Below are positions 43,986 to 54,828 of a stretch of DNA of 64,000 nt, in pieces. The position numbers were made by a program, and so were the translations under genes. Each line of letters opens with the position of its first letter. The stretch's first letter is position 1. The notes beneath the pieces are model-generated. The model was not told the DNA's origin and searched no databases. It saw only the letters and a program-made list of their open reading frames with translations. Source of the DNA: Heloderma charlesbogerti (taxonomy: Eukaryota; Chordata; Lepidosauria; Squamata; Helodermatidae); the NCBI GenBank assembly GCA_026122225.1, contig JANEZZ010001905.1, forward strand, positions 434,001-498,000. The letters run 5' to 3'.

Positions 43986-45334
43986 TCTCACTTCTCATCT
44001 TTTGCTTGGCTCAGGAGGAAACTTCCTGTTAGGGCCCTGCCTTCGGCTCACACTCTCTGACCCCACTCTTCATTTAGGGGGCAGGATGGTAAAGAATTGC
44101 TCCTTGGGATGTCATTCTGGCTTCAGTCACTGATGGCAAAGGCAATGGAGTCAGCCGCAAACTTCTTAGGGCCCTTCAGTTTTCTGGTAGCCAAAGCTAG
44201 CGCTTCTCTTCCCACCTGGTGTCATTGTTGCTCAGGCTTTCTTGCCTAGTTCTTTTCCAGAACACCTCACTGTTCTCATCTGGGACAGTACAGGGTCTTC
44301 TTTTGTCTCAGGACTAATGATCCATCTGTTTGAGTCTTTATTTGATCTTTCTGGTGATCACACAGGAAACACTGTCACCTTTATCTTCTCTATAGGCCAG
44401 TTCTTGTACTATGTTAGGAGACTCTGCTTTGTGGTCTCTTTTCGATGATGTGGAGAAAGAGGTATTCAGGAATGAAGTCTATGGGCTAGTTTTCCAATGG
44501 TTATTCTTACAGCATCCCCAGCAACACTTTGTGGTTGAACAATGTGGAGTCACTGGTGTTGGATCAATTCCTTTTCTAAAGTGAGAATGTACTTTTATCT
44601 GCTAGACCAACTACACTATATTCTCCTTCTCTTTTTATATGTGTGTACTTTGAGTTAATAATTGTGTTAATATGTGCTGCGTGTTAAACATTTTTTGTTT
44701 GTGCGGTTCTCGCTCTCTTTGAGGGTATCATAATATCATGTAGATTCAGGAGAAACAACAAGAACATGGCAATATATACTAACTGAACCATCTACTATTC
44801 ACTTGGGCTTATCACTTTTTCTCTGGATGGTTCTAATCAAGCAAAACAAAACAATCATATTAAAGCACTAAGGAGCATCCTATCAGCCAAGCTTACAATA
44901 TATGGCGGAAGGTTTGCTTTTTCAAAATACAATTTTTACACACAAGGGAAAAGAAATTATTATTGCATGTCTTGATAACTGGATCTTCTGACAAATAACA
45001 AAATGGAGGGTCCAAATTCTAAGGTCAGAGATTACTAGCATATGACCTTGATGGAGTCACATCTTTACCATATAAAGACTATTACATAGTCTTTAATCTC
45101 TTTGGTATATTGGTCCTTTTAAAAGTTTTGATCTGGACATCTTTATTTTCTTGTGACTAATACTATTCTTGATGTTTGGAACACTTGTATCTTTTTCTTT
45201 TAAGTTAGAGATTTTCAGTCATTAACTTCTATGCTTGGTATTCATACAGGGTATTTCTGCCAATCTTTTCTCAATCAAGATATCAACACTGTCTCCGGGT
45301 CTCTCTTGTCATCTGTCTGTCATTTCACACCAGT
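43986..45334. other. Gene-free stretch, AT-rich
   Basis: No exon or repeat was securely recognised. Confidence 0.4.
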
Positions 45335-45344
45335 ATCTGCAAAA
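45335..45344 (+). repeat. Left target-site duplication of BovB
   Basis: ATCTGCAAAA, repeated exactly at 47200-47209 around the BovB copy. Confidence 0.85.
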
Positions 45345-45772
45345 CTGGGAAAGGAGTATGACAAGGCTGTATATTGTCACCCTGCTTATTTAATTTATAT
45401 GCAGAATACATCATGAGAAACGCCGGGTTGGATGAATCACAGGTCGGAATTAAGATTGCCGGGAGAATTATCAACAACCTCAGATACGCAGACGATACCA
45501 CCCTAATGGCAGAAAGCGAAGAGGATCTAAAGAGCCTCTTGTTGAGGGTGAAAGTGGAGAGTGCAAAAGCTGGTTTGAAACTCAACATTAAAAAGACTAA
45601 GATCATGGCATCTGGCCCCATCACTTCCTGGCATATAGAAGGGGAAGAAATGGAAGCAATGACAGATTTTATTTTCTTGGGCTCCAAGATCACTGCAGAT
45701 GGTGACTGTAGCCATGAAATTAAAAGACGCTTGCTCCTTGGGAGGAAAGCTATGGCACACCTAGACAGCATA

Positions 45773-45780
45773 GTAAGAAG
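45773..45780 (+). repeat. Left 8-bp target-site duplication of the hAT-like element
   Basis: GTAAGAAG, repeated exactly at 46709-46716. Eight bases is the characteristic hAT target duplication. Confidence 0.85.
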
Positions 45781-46053
45781 TAGGGATGGCGGAGAATTTC
45801 TCCCCGAAACTTCGGGGGGCTGAGCGCCAACGTGTTCGGCCCCCCGAACAAGTTTCGGGGAGAAATCCTCCGCACCCCCCCGCACCCCGCAACCCCCCCC
45901 CCCGGGATGGGACTTACCTTCACTGAATGTCCCTCCCGGTGGCTGGTCCGGCCGTTGGTTCGGCGGGTGTTCGAGTGAGGCGGGAGCGGCAGCCGGTCTT
46001 TTGACCGGCTGCCGCCGCCGCCGTTGCAATGAAAGGAAAAAAAAAACAACGCC

Positions 46054-46478
46054 CCCTGATAGGCTACGTGACGATTCACGTAGCCTATCACGGCTAGATT
46101 TGCAAAGTCAGCCGTGATAGGCTACATGAATCGTCACATAGCCTATCACGGGTGACTTAAAAAAAAAAAAAAAAGAGTGTACGGATAATGGCGGCCCCCA
46201 TAGGGAGCCACCATTCCCGTTCCTTATTTGGTCGCTGTAAGGGCTATTTGCGTTGCCCTTATTTTCACCGTAGCCTGCGTAAACATTTACGTAGACTACA
46301 GCGACTAAATAAGGAACGCGAATGGCGGCTCCCTATGGGGGCCGCCATTCGCGTACGCGCTTTTTTTTTAAAGTCACCCGTGATAGGCTACGTGACGATT
46401 CACGTAGCCTATCACGGCTGACTTTGCAGATCTAGCCGTGATAGGCTACGTGAATCGTCACGTAGCCTATCAGGGGGC
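46054..46478. repeat. Large nested inverted repeat
   Basis: The two ~105-bp arms and the central arms can fold into one stem of about 200 base pairs, with sub-hairpins within each arm. A- and T-runs (46159-46174, 46362-46370 and 46480-46493) lie at mirrored positions around the palindromes. Confidence 0.9.
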
Positions 46479-46506
46479 TTTTTTTTTTTTTTTACTTTCG
46501 CGTTCG

Positions 46507-46629
46507 CGGCCGGGCGAGGCGAGGAGCCTCCTCCCCGGCCTGAATTTCGGCCGGGCGAGGCGGGAAGCCTCCCCCCGGCCTGAATTTCGGCCGGGTGAGG
46601 CGGGAAGCCTCCCCCCCCGGCCTGAACTT
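46507..46629 (+). repeat. Three ~41-bp tandem repeats, GC-rich
   Basis: Units start at 46507, 46548 and 46588, each beginning CGGCCGGG and ending GGCCTGAATTT or GGCCTGAACTT. C runs differ in length between units. Confidence 0.85.
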
Positions 46630-46708
46630 CGCGGGGGGACCAGCGAAGCGCCTCCCCCCCACCGCGAACGGCCTTCGACGACAGGTAAGTGACTTTCGTC
46701 CACCCCTA

Positions 46709-46716
46709 GTAAGAAG
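46709..46716 (+). repeat. Right 8-bp target-site duplication of the hAT-like element
   Basis: Exact copy of GTAAGAAG at 45773-45780. Confidence 0.85.
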
Positions 46717-47199
46717 CAGAGACATCGCCTTGCCGACAAAGGTCCGTCTAATCAAAGCTATGGTTTTCCCAGTAGTAACGTATGGCTGTGAGAGCTGGAC
46801 TATAAGGAAGGCTGAGCACCGAAGAATTGATGCCTTCAAACTGTGGTGCTGGAGAAGACTCTTACGAGTCCCCTGGACTGTAAGGAGGTCAAATCAGTCA
46901 GTCCTAAAGGAAATCAATCCTGAGTGCTCTTTGGAAGGACAGATACTGAAGCTGAAGCTGAAATATTTTGGCCACCTAATGCGAAGAGAAAACTCCCTGG
47001 AAAAGACCCTGATGCTGGGAAAGACTGAAGGCAAAAGGAGAAGGGGACGGCAGAGGATGAGATGGCTAGATAGCATCACCGATGCAATGAATATGGACTT
47101 GAGCACGCTCCGGGCGAGAGCGCAGGACAGGAAGGCCTGGCGTGCTGTGGTCCATGGGGTCACGAAGAGTCGGACACGACTTAACGACTGAACAACAAC

Positions 47200-47209
47200 A
47201 TCTGCAAAA
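47200..47209 (+). repeat. Right target-site duplication of BovB
   Basis: Exact copy of the 10-mer at 45335-45344. Confidence 0.85.
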
Positions 47210-49062
47210 TATAGGTTAAGCATATACACACACACACAAAAGAGAAAACTACAAAGCATATGAAATACATTTAATTCTTATTATGATTCAGTTAAAATAT
47301 TAACATTTGCAGGGTCACTAACAATTTATGTAAGATCTGGCATATATTTCTCAGTCGTTGATATGATTTGGAAATACACTGTTTTTTTCAGTGCTTCAAT
47401 GCTTTTTCAGAAGTTTCAGGCAGAGTTCCTCTTTTTAACATTTCCTTCTACTTCTCTCTCTCTTTCTCCCCCCACCCCCTTGCCTGCCTTGCAGATCATG
47501 CTTCAAACCTGCTGTTTTTAAAAATGAAATATACATAAATCTTCTATGTCGTCCAACTCGTCACCCGCTTTCTCTGTGAAGTTTTGAATGCTGGACTTTA
47601 AAATTCAAGTACCTACGTATATTCTTATTTATATTTCGCTGTTTTGTTAAGCCTTTTCAGGTTTTAACACCAGCTAGATTGGCGGGTATTTCTGTTCCTG
47701 GATGCTTAGCTTGCACTTCAGACACTCACAGAGATTGAACATTCACACACCCTGAAATTTTGTTTTGAACTTTTTATTTCTGATTGTAAAATTCTGTAAC
47801 TAGCATACTTCTTTGCTTTCCTACTTCTAGCATGTTAGTTCTGCAAAACTGGCCTGAATTTTCTTTTAAAGGTGGTCAGCAAAGGGTCTGCTGCTTTGTT
47901 CACTTTAAAGGAGTCAGTGCCATGATCTTTTACTGGACTCAGAGGAATCTTGGCAGTGACTTTTAATTTGTATCAATTTAGATTCATTGTACCTTTCCCT
48001 TTCCCCATTCATGTGGACATATTTATTGATTATAAAAACACAAAATCACCCCAAAACCTAATTTCAGATTGACTCAATGCATTGATATAAGATAATGCTA
48101 GCAATATGTCTATTTAATAGGATCCTTTAAAAAAGAACTTCATGAATGTTTTGTTCATTCAAAACAATAAAAAAACCCAACCAAAATGTGTCTTTTTAAT
48201 TTGGAATGAAAATATCAAAATAAAACAAGGAAATGGCCATGTCAACGTAATGTAACAGACTTACAATACAAAACACACAGACACACACAAAAACATGAAG
48301 CACATAATGTAGATGTCTAATTTCATTGGTCATTACTTTTCTTGATTGATCTCATGTCAGTAATCCTGCAATGGGAAGAATCACAACAACAACCCCTATC
48401 CCTTCTTTGGCAGTGCTTACAAGTTAGCAAAGCAAAGTGCTTGTATTTCAAAATAGTTCTAAAACATTAAATAGGATTTTTTGTTTTGTTTTTATTGAAA
48501 ACCAGTTCCTTTTTGCATGTGCTCAGAGACACTGTTCCTCTTGCTTCCTCTTTATTCTCCCCTCTTTTTCTTCCCCCTTCTGCTACATTATGTCTTAGAA
48601 AAGAGGAGCCAGTTCAAATAGACCAGGCAAACGTATCTTCAAAGCAACAATTCTTCCCCCCACATCAAGGCAAAAACAAATGCAATCAAACAAAAACCCC
48701 ATCTACACTATAAAACTCAGATTAAATTATTTACATTTCTAGGCGACTTTCTTTAATTTCACATCTTTCAAATCTAATTTTCCTGAATAAGGTAGAATTC
48801 CAATTGAGTGGCATGTTACTCCTTCAAACATCTTGGTCTCCTCTGAATTTGGAAGAGTGTTGAACTAATTTTTGCAGCTGTAGAGTAGGTTCCTATTTTA
48901 ATTGAATAAATGTGTATAGTCTTTTTCTTTTAAGGCTACTTATCATGGCTTTTCTGTGACAGTCATTGCTTACTGATTGTTCTAATTGTTGTCACTGGTT
49001 TAAAACCAATAGTGGATTGAGACAATCTCTTTATCAGTTCTTGTATCACCACTGAAGTTGAA
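47210..49062. other. Gene-free stretch, AT-rich
   Basis: No exon, RNA gene or repeat was recognised in about 1.85 kb. The composition is AT-rich with few CpG. Confidence 0.4.
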
Positions 49063-50575
49063 GTTCATACCTTATGAATATACAGTGGAGGTGACAAATA
49101 GATTTCCGGGATTAGACCTGATAGACAGAGTGCCTGAGGAACTATGGACAGAGGTCCGTAACACTGTTCAGGAGGCAGCAACTAAATCCATCCCAAAGAA
49201 AAAGAAAGGCAAGAAAGCAAAGTGGCTGTCTGATGAGGCTTTACAAGTAGCTGAGGAAAGAAGGGAAGCGAAAAACAAAGGGAGAAAAGGGAAGAGATAT
49301 CCAACTGAATGCAGAGTTCCAGAGGATAGCAAGGAGAGACAAGAAGGCCTTCTTAAATTAACAATGCAAAGAAATGGGGGAAAACAACAGAATGAGATCT
49401 TTTCAAGAAAATCGGAGATCTCAAGGGAATGTTTTGTGCAAAGACTGACATGATAAAGGACAAAGAAGGCAGGGACCTAACAGAAACAGATGAGATTAAG
49501 TAGAGGTGGCAAGAATACACAGAAGAACTATATATTTTCTGGAGAATTCCAGAAAAACATCTATTTCTGCTTCATTGACTACGCTAAAGCCTTTGATTGT
49601 GTGGATCACAACAAACTGTGGCAAATTCTTAAAGAGATGGGAGTACCAGACCGCCTTACCTGTCTCCTGAGAAACCTGTACGAGGGACAAGAAGCAACAG
49701 TAAGAACCAGACATGGAACAACCGATTGGTTCAAAATTGGGAAAGGAGTACGACAAGGCTGCATATTGTCACCCTGCTTATTTAATTTATATGCAGAGTA
49801 CCTCATGAGAAACACTGGGTTGGATGAATCACAGGTCAGAATTAAGATTGCCAGGAGAATTATCAGCAACCTCAGATACGCAGATGATACCACCCTAATG
49901 GCAGAAAGCAAAGAGGATCTAAAGAGCCTCTTGTTGAGGGTGAAAGTGGAGAGTGCAAAAGCTGGTTTGAAACTCAACATTAAAAAGACTAAGATCATGG
50001 CATCTGGCCCCATCACTTCCTGGCATATAGAAGGGGAAGAAATGGAAGCAGTGACAGATTTTACTTTCTTGGGCTCCAAGATCACCGCAGACGGTGACTG
50101 TAGCCGTGAAATTAAAAGACGCTTGCTCCTTGGGAGGAAAGCTATGGCAAACCTAGACAGCATAGTAAGAAGCAGAGACATCACCTTGCCGACAAAGGTC
50201 CGTCGAATCAAAGCTATGGTTTTCCCAGTAGTAATGTATGGCTGTGAGAGCTGGACTATAAGGAAGGCTGAGCGCCGAAGAATTGAGGCTTCCGAACTGT
50301 GGTGCCAGAGAAGACTCTTATGAGCCCCCTAGACTGCAAGGAGGTCAAATCAGTCCATCCTAAAGGAAATCAACCCTGACGGCTCATTGGAAGGACAGAT
50401 AATGAAGCTGAAGCTCCAATATTTTGGCCACCTAATGCGAAGAGAAAACTCTCTGGAAAAGACCCTGATGCTGGGAAAGACTGAAGGCAAAAGGAGAAGA
50501 GGACGGCAGAGGATGAGATGGCTAGATAGCATCACCGATGCAATGTATATGGACTTGAGCACGCTCCGGGAGTGA
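49058..50575 (+). pseudogene. BovB endonuclease/RT remnant, several lesions
   Basis: Open segments are 49058-49453 (linker), 49490-50323 (RT with 'FIDYAKAFDCVDHNKLW', 'GVRQGCILSPCLFNLY' and an intact 'YADDTTLMAES') and 50387-50575 (C-terminus). Lesions are a frameshift in the linker near 49290, a stop (TAG) at 49501-49503 and the 460-base deletion. A TGA at 50321-50323 replaces the CGA of 'LLRVPWT', and another stop lies at 50574. Not functional. Confidence 0.88.
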
Positions 50576-50658
50576 GCGGAGGACAGGAAGGCCTGGCGTG
50601 CTGTGGTCCATGGGGTCATGAAGAGTTGGACACGACTGAACGACTGAACAACAACAAC
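49063..50658 (+). mobile_element. BovB LINE, 5'-truncated with internal deletion
   Basis: Starts after the endonuclease ('PYEYTVEVTNRFPGLDLIDR') and ends at 'cgactgaacaacaacaac'. Compared with the copy at 52.5-54.8 kb, about 460 bases are missing at the junction near 49530-49545. They cover the linker end and the first RT motifs (after 'EELY', resuming at 'EFQKNIYFCFIDYAKAFDCV'). Confidence 0.92.
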
Positions 50659-51058
50659 TTCCATCAGTGGGCTCTCCTCTCCCACTACAGAAGGAGATGC
50701 TGCTCCTTTTGCAAGAATGCTACTGCTGCTACCTGCACCAGCCTCCTCAAACAGTGACCTTTGGGCACTGTGACTGGCCTCCGCACTCTGCTGCCCTACA
50801 CCAGGATGCACCATCCAGACTGGGGGCAACCCAGCTTGGCTACCGGTGCTGCTGGTCTCACCAGCCCCTTGCTCACCTTTGCCCCTGCCAGGGCCCTGAA
50901 GATGCTCCATATTGGGCTTGTTTTGCCACACAGTGTCGTATAAAATTTAAGTAATATATGTTGTGTGGTGCTTTGCCCACTGTTTTTTGAAAAGTGGACT
51001 GTGTAGTGCTTTGCCGCTCACTTTTTGCTTGTCCACAACACAAGTATGCATGCACATG
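50659..51058. other. Gene-free stretch with a short direct repeat
   Basis: 'gtgtggtgctttgccca' at 50963 and 'gtgtagtgctttgccgc' at 51001 form an imperfect direct repeat of about 38-base spacing. Nothing else recognised. Confidence 0.45.
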
Positions 51059-51103
51059 CGCACGCACGCACGCGCACGCACACACACACACACACACACA
51101 CAC
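51059..51103 (+). repeat. (CA)n / (CG CA)n microsatellite
   Basis: A compound CGCA and CA repeat. Confidence 0.95.
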
Positions 51104-51659
51104 GAGCAAAAGGGGGGGCTATCTGTAATCCTAACAGAAGAGAAAAGTGTTTTTTAATTTTTTTAAAGGGAAATGGGATCAAAAATGGGAAGGGAAGGAA
51201 TACAGGAATTGAGAAGGGTGGGGTGGTGGTGGAGGGGAGCCAAGAACAAGGAAGGAAAGACAGACAGACAGAGAGACAGACTACTCTAGACAGAAAGTAA
51301 GGGAAAACTAATGGTTGAGACAGGTGGTGGGGGAAGCTAAGGAGCAAGGCAAGGCAAGAAAAACTAAAGTACTTTATTTTTTTATTGTTTTAATTTTTTT
51401 TTAATAAACAACCAAGAAAAGAATGAGAGGTAAAACCTATTAGAGAAGGGAGGCAGGGGGAGAGAGAAGAACCAGGCAAGGAAAGGAGGAAACTCAAACT
51501 AAGTACTTTTTAATGTTTGGTTTTTTAAATAAAGATTCTACAAAAGAAAGGGAATAATTGAACTGAGAAGAACAAAGACAAAGCTGCAGTACAAACACAC
51601 ACACACACAACTCTCTCTCACAGCACGTAAACCACCACCTGCGACCTTAACCAGCGCTC
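51104..51659. other. Purine-rich gene-free stretch
   Basis: A/G-rich on the plus strand, with an imperfect duplication ('ctaaagtactttattttttt' near 51365 and 'ctaagtactttttaatg' near 51500). No gene recognised. Confidence 0.4.
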
Positions 51660-52278
51660 TCTCACAAATGTTTGGAACCTACCTGCACATGTGCTGGGAA
51701 TGTGCTGAGACTCAAAAATTCTGGACTGCAGTTTTTACCTAGATCACCCAGTAAAAGTAAAATTAGAAGTACATATGGATTCAGAAATGACTCTATTGAA
51801 TATATTTGTGGAAGTGAATAGGAATTTGAAGCAGAAGGAACTAATTTTGCATCTTTTGTTTTCAGCTAGAAAAGTAATAGCGTCATCTTGGAAGGACTTT
51901 GAATTTACAGACTTGAACGAATGGTATACACTGGTGTGGAAGACAGCAATAATGGAAAAATTGTCATATAACTTACAGGTCATGAGGAGAGGCCAACAAA
52001 GTATGATTTTTTTGCAGCTGTTTGGTTCCAGTTTCATGAATACACTAATGTATTGGAACATGGCCAGATGGTACCAACAAGGTATAAATCATTATGACTG
52101 TTTAAATGATTTTATTTTTCTAGGCTTGGATATTACTTTATATTTTATTTTTAAAGGTAAATATGGATCCTGAGGGACTTTTTATTTTGCAACCTGATAT
52201 AGGAATGGGAGTGGAGGGAGAGACTTGTTGCAAGGCATTGTATTTTGGATAATACAATAAAAATTATATTTTAAAAAC
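51660..52278 (+). mobile_element. L1 LINE 3' end (C-terminus of ORF2 and 3' UTR)
   Basis: The translation 'LHMCWECAETQKFW' near 51680 matches the Cys-rich end of L1 ORF2 (HMxWxCxxxxxFW). The frame 51775-52173 ('ELILHLLFSARKVIASSWKD', 'EWYTLVWKTAIMEKLSYNLQ') matches the L1 C-terminal end. A 3' UTR and the A-rich tail 'caataaaaattatattttaa' follow. It is 5'-truncated to about 0.6 kb and is the only L1 seen in the window. Confidence 0.8.
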
Positions 52279-52461
52279 TGTTTTCCAATCAAGTCAATGG
52301 GAAAATGTAAAATCTGAATAATTCTGATATCCAAATCTTGATTTGGATCTGAATCTGAAGTTAATTGGATCAGGCCCGAAGCGATCCAAAGCAAATCAGG
52401 GCTGATTCAGAAAATTCGAAACAGCCTCCAAAGCGAATCAGGGGGTCCATGTTCACCCCTA
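52279..52461. mobile_element. Possible hAT-type MITE end
   Basis: The right border 'gttcacccctag' is the complement of a CTAGGGGTGAAC-type hAT terminus, and the interior holds repeated 'gatccaaa'/'gaatca' words of the kind seen in reptile hAT MITEs. No matching left terminus was found, so the left limit is a guess set by the L1 tail. Confidence 0.3.
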
Positions 52462-52538
52462 GTTACAAATACTAGTTGATATTTGTACTTAAAAATACTG
52501 TATGCACTACCTGATGGCAAATACTTTTTGGTATTTGT
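52462..52538 (+). repeat. Tandem repeat array, left part (about 52-bp unit)
   Basis: Words 'acaaatactagttgatattt', 'tatgcactacctgatggca' and 'aaatactttttggtatttgt' recur at 54829-54960, where 'gatggca' starts 52 bases apart (54872, 54924). The BovB at 52539 splits the array. Confidence 0.7.
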
Positions 52539-54828
52539 TCTTTTCCAACAGCACAAGAGATGACTCTACAAATGGACATCACCAGATGGTCAATATCGAA
52601 ATCAGATTGATTATGTCCTTTGCAGCCAAAGATGGAGAAGCTCCATACAGTCAGTAAAAACAAGACCTGGAGCTGACTGTGGCTCAGATCATGAGCTGCT
52701 TCTTGCAAAATTCCGGCTTAAATTGAAGAACGTAGGGAAAACCACTAAACCATTCAGGTATGACCTCAATCATATCCCTTATGAATATACAGTGGAGGTG
52801 AGGAATAGATTTCAGGGATTAGACCTGATAGACAGAGTGCCTGAGGAACTATGGACAGAGGTCCGTAACACTGTTCAGGAGGCAGCAACAAAATCCATCC
52901 CAAAGAAAAAGAAAGGCAAGAAAGCCAAGTGGCTGTCTGATGAGGCTTTACAAGTAGCTGAGGAAAGAAGGGAAGCAAAAAGCAAGGGAGAAAGGGGAAG
53001 ATCCAACTGAATGCAGAGTTCCAGAGAATAGCAAGGAGAGACAAGAAGGCCTTCTTAAATGAACAATGCAAAGAAATCGAGGAAAACAACAGAATGGGAA
53101 AGACTAGAGATCTCTTCAAGAAAATCGGAGATCTCAAGGGAATGTTTTGTGCAAAGACGGGCATGATAAAGGACAAAGAAGGCAGGGACCTAACAGAAGC
53201 AGATGAGATTAAGAAGAGGTGGCAAGAATACACAGAAGAACTATACAGGAAAGATCTGAATGTCCCTGATAGCCTTGATAGTGCAGTCACTGAACTTGAG
53301 CCCGACATCCTCGAGAGTGAAGTCAAGTGGGCCTTAGGAAGCATTAGTAACAACAAAGCTAGCGGAGATGACAGTCTTCCAGCTGAGCTATTTAAGATCC
53401 TAAAAGATGATGCTGTTAAAGTGCTGCACTCAATATGCCAACAAATTTGGAACACTCAACAATGGCCGCAAGACTGGAAAAGGTCAGTTTACATTCCAAT
53501 TCCAAAGAAGGGCAACGCCAAAGAGTGTTCAAACTACTGCAGAATTGCGCTCATTTCACATGCCAGCAAGGTGATGCTCAAAATCCTACAAGCTAGGCTT
53601 CAGCAGTATGCGAACTGAGAACTACCGGAAGTACAAGCTGGGTTCCAAAGAGGCAGAGGAACTAGAGATCAAATCGCCAACATTTGCTGCATCATGGAGA
53701 AAGCAAGAGAATTCCAGAAAAACGTCTATTTCTGCTTCATTGACTATGCTAAAGCCTTTGATTGTGTGGATCACAACAAACTGTGGCAAATTCTTAAAGT
53801 GATGGGAGTACCAGACCACCTTACCTGTCTCCTGAGAAACCTGTACAAGGGTCAAGTAGCAACAGTAAGAACCAGACATGGAACAACCGAGTGGTTCAAA
53901 ATTGGGAAAGGAGTACGACAAGGCTGCATATTGTCGCCCTGCTTATTTAACTTATATGCAGAGTACATCATGAGAAATGCCGGGTTGGATGAATCAGAGG
54001 TCGGAATTAAGATTGCCGGGAGAATTATCAACAACCTCAGATACGCAGACGATACCACCCTAATGGCAGAACGCGAAGAGGATCTAAAGAGCCTCTTGTT
54101 GAGGGTGAAAGTGGAGAGTGCAAAAGCTGGTTTGAAACTCAACATTAAAAAAACGAAGATCATGGCATCTGGCCCCATCACTTCCTGGCATATAGAAGGG
54201 GAAGAAATGGAAGCAGTGACAGATTTTACTTTCTTGGGCTCCAAGATCACCGCAGATGGTAACTGTAGCCATGAAATGAAAAGACGCTTGCTCCTTGGGA
54301 GGAAAGCTATGGCACACCTAGACAGCATAATCAGAAGCAGAGACATCACCTTGCCGACAAAGGTCCATCTAATCAAAGCTATGGTTTTCCCAGTAGTAAC
54401 GTATGGCTGTGAGAGCTGGACTATAAGGAAGGCTGAGCGCCGAAGAATTGATGGTTTCGAACTGTGGTGCTGGAGAAGACTCTTACGAGTCCCCTGGACT
54501 GCAAGGAGGTCAAATCAGTCAGTCCTAAAGGAAATCAACCCTGAGTGCTCATTGGAAGGACAGTTACTGAAGCTGAAGCTCCAATATTTTGGCCACCTAA
54601 TGCGAAGAGAAAACTCTCTGGAAAAGACCCTGATGCTGGGAAAGACTGAAGGCAAAAGGAGAAGGGGACGGCAGAGGATGAGATGGCTAGATAGCATCAC
54701 CGATGCAATGAATATGAACTTGACCACGCTCCGGGAGAGAGCGCAGGACAGGAAGGCCTGGCGTGCTATGGTCCATGGGGTCACGAAGAGTCGGACATGA
54801 CTGAACAACTTAACAACAACAACAACAA
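52539..54828 (+). mobile_element. BovB LINE, long copy inserted in a tandem array
   Basis: The longest plus-strand BovB: endonuclease C-terminus from about 52541 ('LFQQHKR'), whole RT and C-terminus, ending 'aacaacttaacaacaac'. ATTTGT at 52533-52538 and 54829-54834 could be the target duplication but is within the repeat, so the call is weak. The copy retains CGA at the position where the 16.5-kb copy has TGA. Confidence 0.92.
52541..54800 (+). pseudogene. BovB endonuclease/reverse transcriptase, three lesions
   Basis: Segments: the end of the endonuclease ('QIDYVLCSQRWRSSIQSVKT', 'GSDHELLLAKF'), then 52723-53010, 53094-53618 and 53694-54800. The last has 368 codons with 'FIDYAKAFDCVDHNKLW', 'GVRQGCILSPCLFNLY' and an intact 'YADDTTLMAE'. 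Lesions against the sister copies are a TGA at 52561-52563 (CGA elsewhere), a 4-base loss near 53002 that shifts frame, and a TGA at 53616-53618 (CGA elsewhere). The RT box is intact, so this copy is closer to function than the longer-ORF copy at 16.5 kb but still broken. Confidence 0.9.

Larger units (their letters stand above)
45781..46708. mobile_element. hAT-like foldback element with nested palindromes (non-autonomous)
   Basis: The ends are TAGGGATGG and the complement of TAGGGGTGG, short terminal inverted repeats typical of hAT elements, with 8-bp target duplications. The inside is almost all palindrome. There is a hairpin at 45788-45874 ('tttctccccgaaact' mirrored by 'agtttcggggagaaa'). 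A ~105-bp block at 46052-46157 is repeated inverted at 46373-46478, and each copy holds two 35-bp palindromes built on 'tgataggctacgtga'. A central inverted pair lies at 46180-46232 and 46300-46355 ('ggcggcccccatagggag' and its complement). Three ~41-bp tandem units lie at 46507-46629. It is CpG-rich and has no transposase, so it must be moved by an enzyme encoded elsewhere. The target is BovB coding sequence. Confidence 0.9.
45374..47191 (+). pseudogene. BovB reverse transcriptase fragment, split by insertion
   Basis: The first exon-like half, 45374-45780, gives the RT palm with YADD. The second half, 46717-47191, gives the C-terminal domain 'GCESWTIRKAEHRRIDAFKL' through 'VTKSRTRLND' and stop. 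The insertion alone separates them; no other stop is seen, so the BovB was young when it was hit. It lacks the endonuclease and N-terminal RT by truncation. Confidence 0.88.
45345..47199 (+). mobile_element. BovB LINE, 5'-truncated, interrupted by a hAT-like element
   Basis: The BovB part is 45345-45780 plus 46717-47199. It begins inside the RT ('GKGV', before the 'GCILSP'-equivalent motif) and ends at the usual terminus 'cgacttaacgactgaacaac'. The RT box 'YADDTTLMAESEEDLKSLLL' is intact and the reading frame continues from 'LDSIVRSR' straight into 'SRDIALPTKVRLIKAM' once the 928-base insertion and its 8-base duplication are discounted. Perfect 10-bp duplications bound the whole insertion. 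Confidence 0.95.

Noticed and set aside
45325..46029. A 234-codon minus-strand frame
   Set aside because: It is the antisense shadow of BovB RT running into the hAT-like element.
46507..46629. CRISPR-like array
   Set aside because: Three adjoining units with no spacers, in a vertebrate transposon; a simple tandem repeat.
47210..49062. Possible 3' UTR or long non-coding transcript in the AT-rich stretch
   Set aside because: AATAAA words are expected by chance at this composition, and no exon, splice signal or strand evidence was seen.
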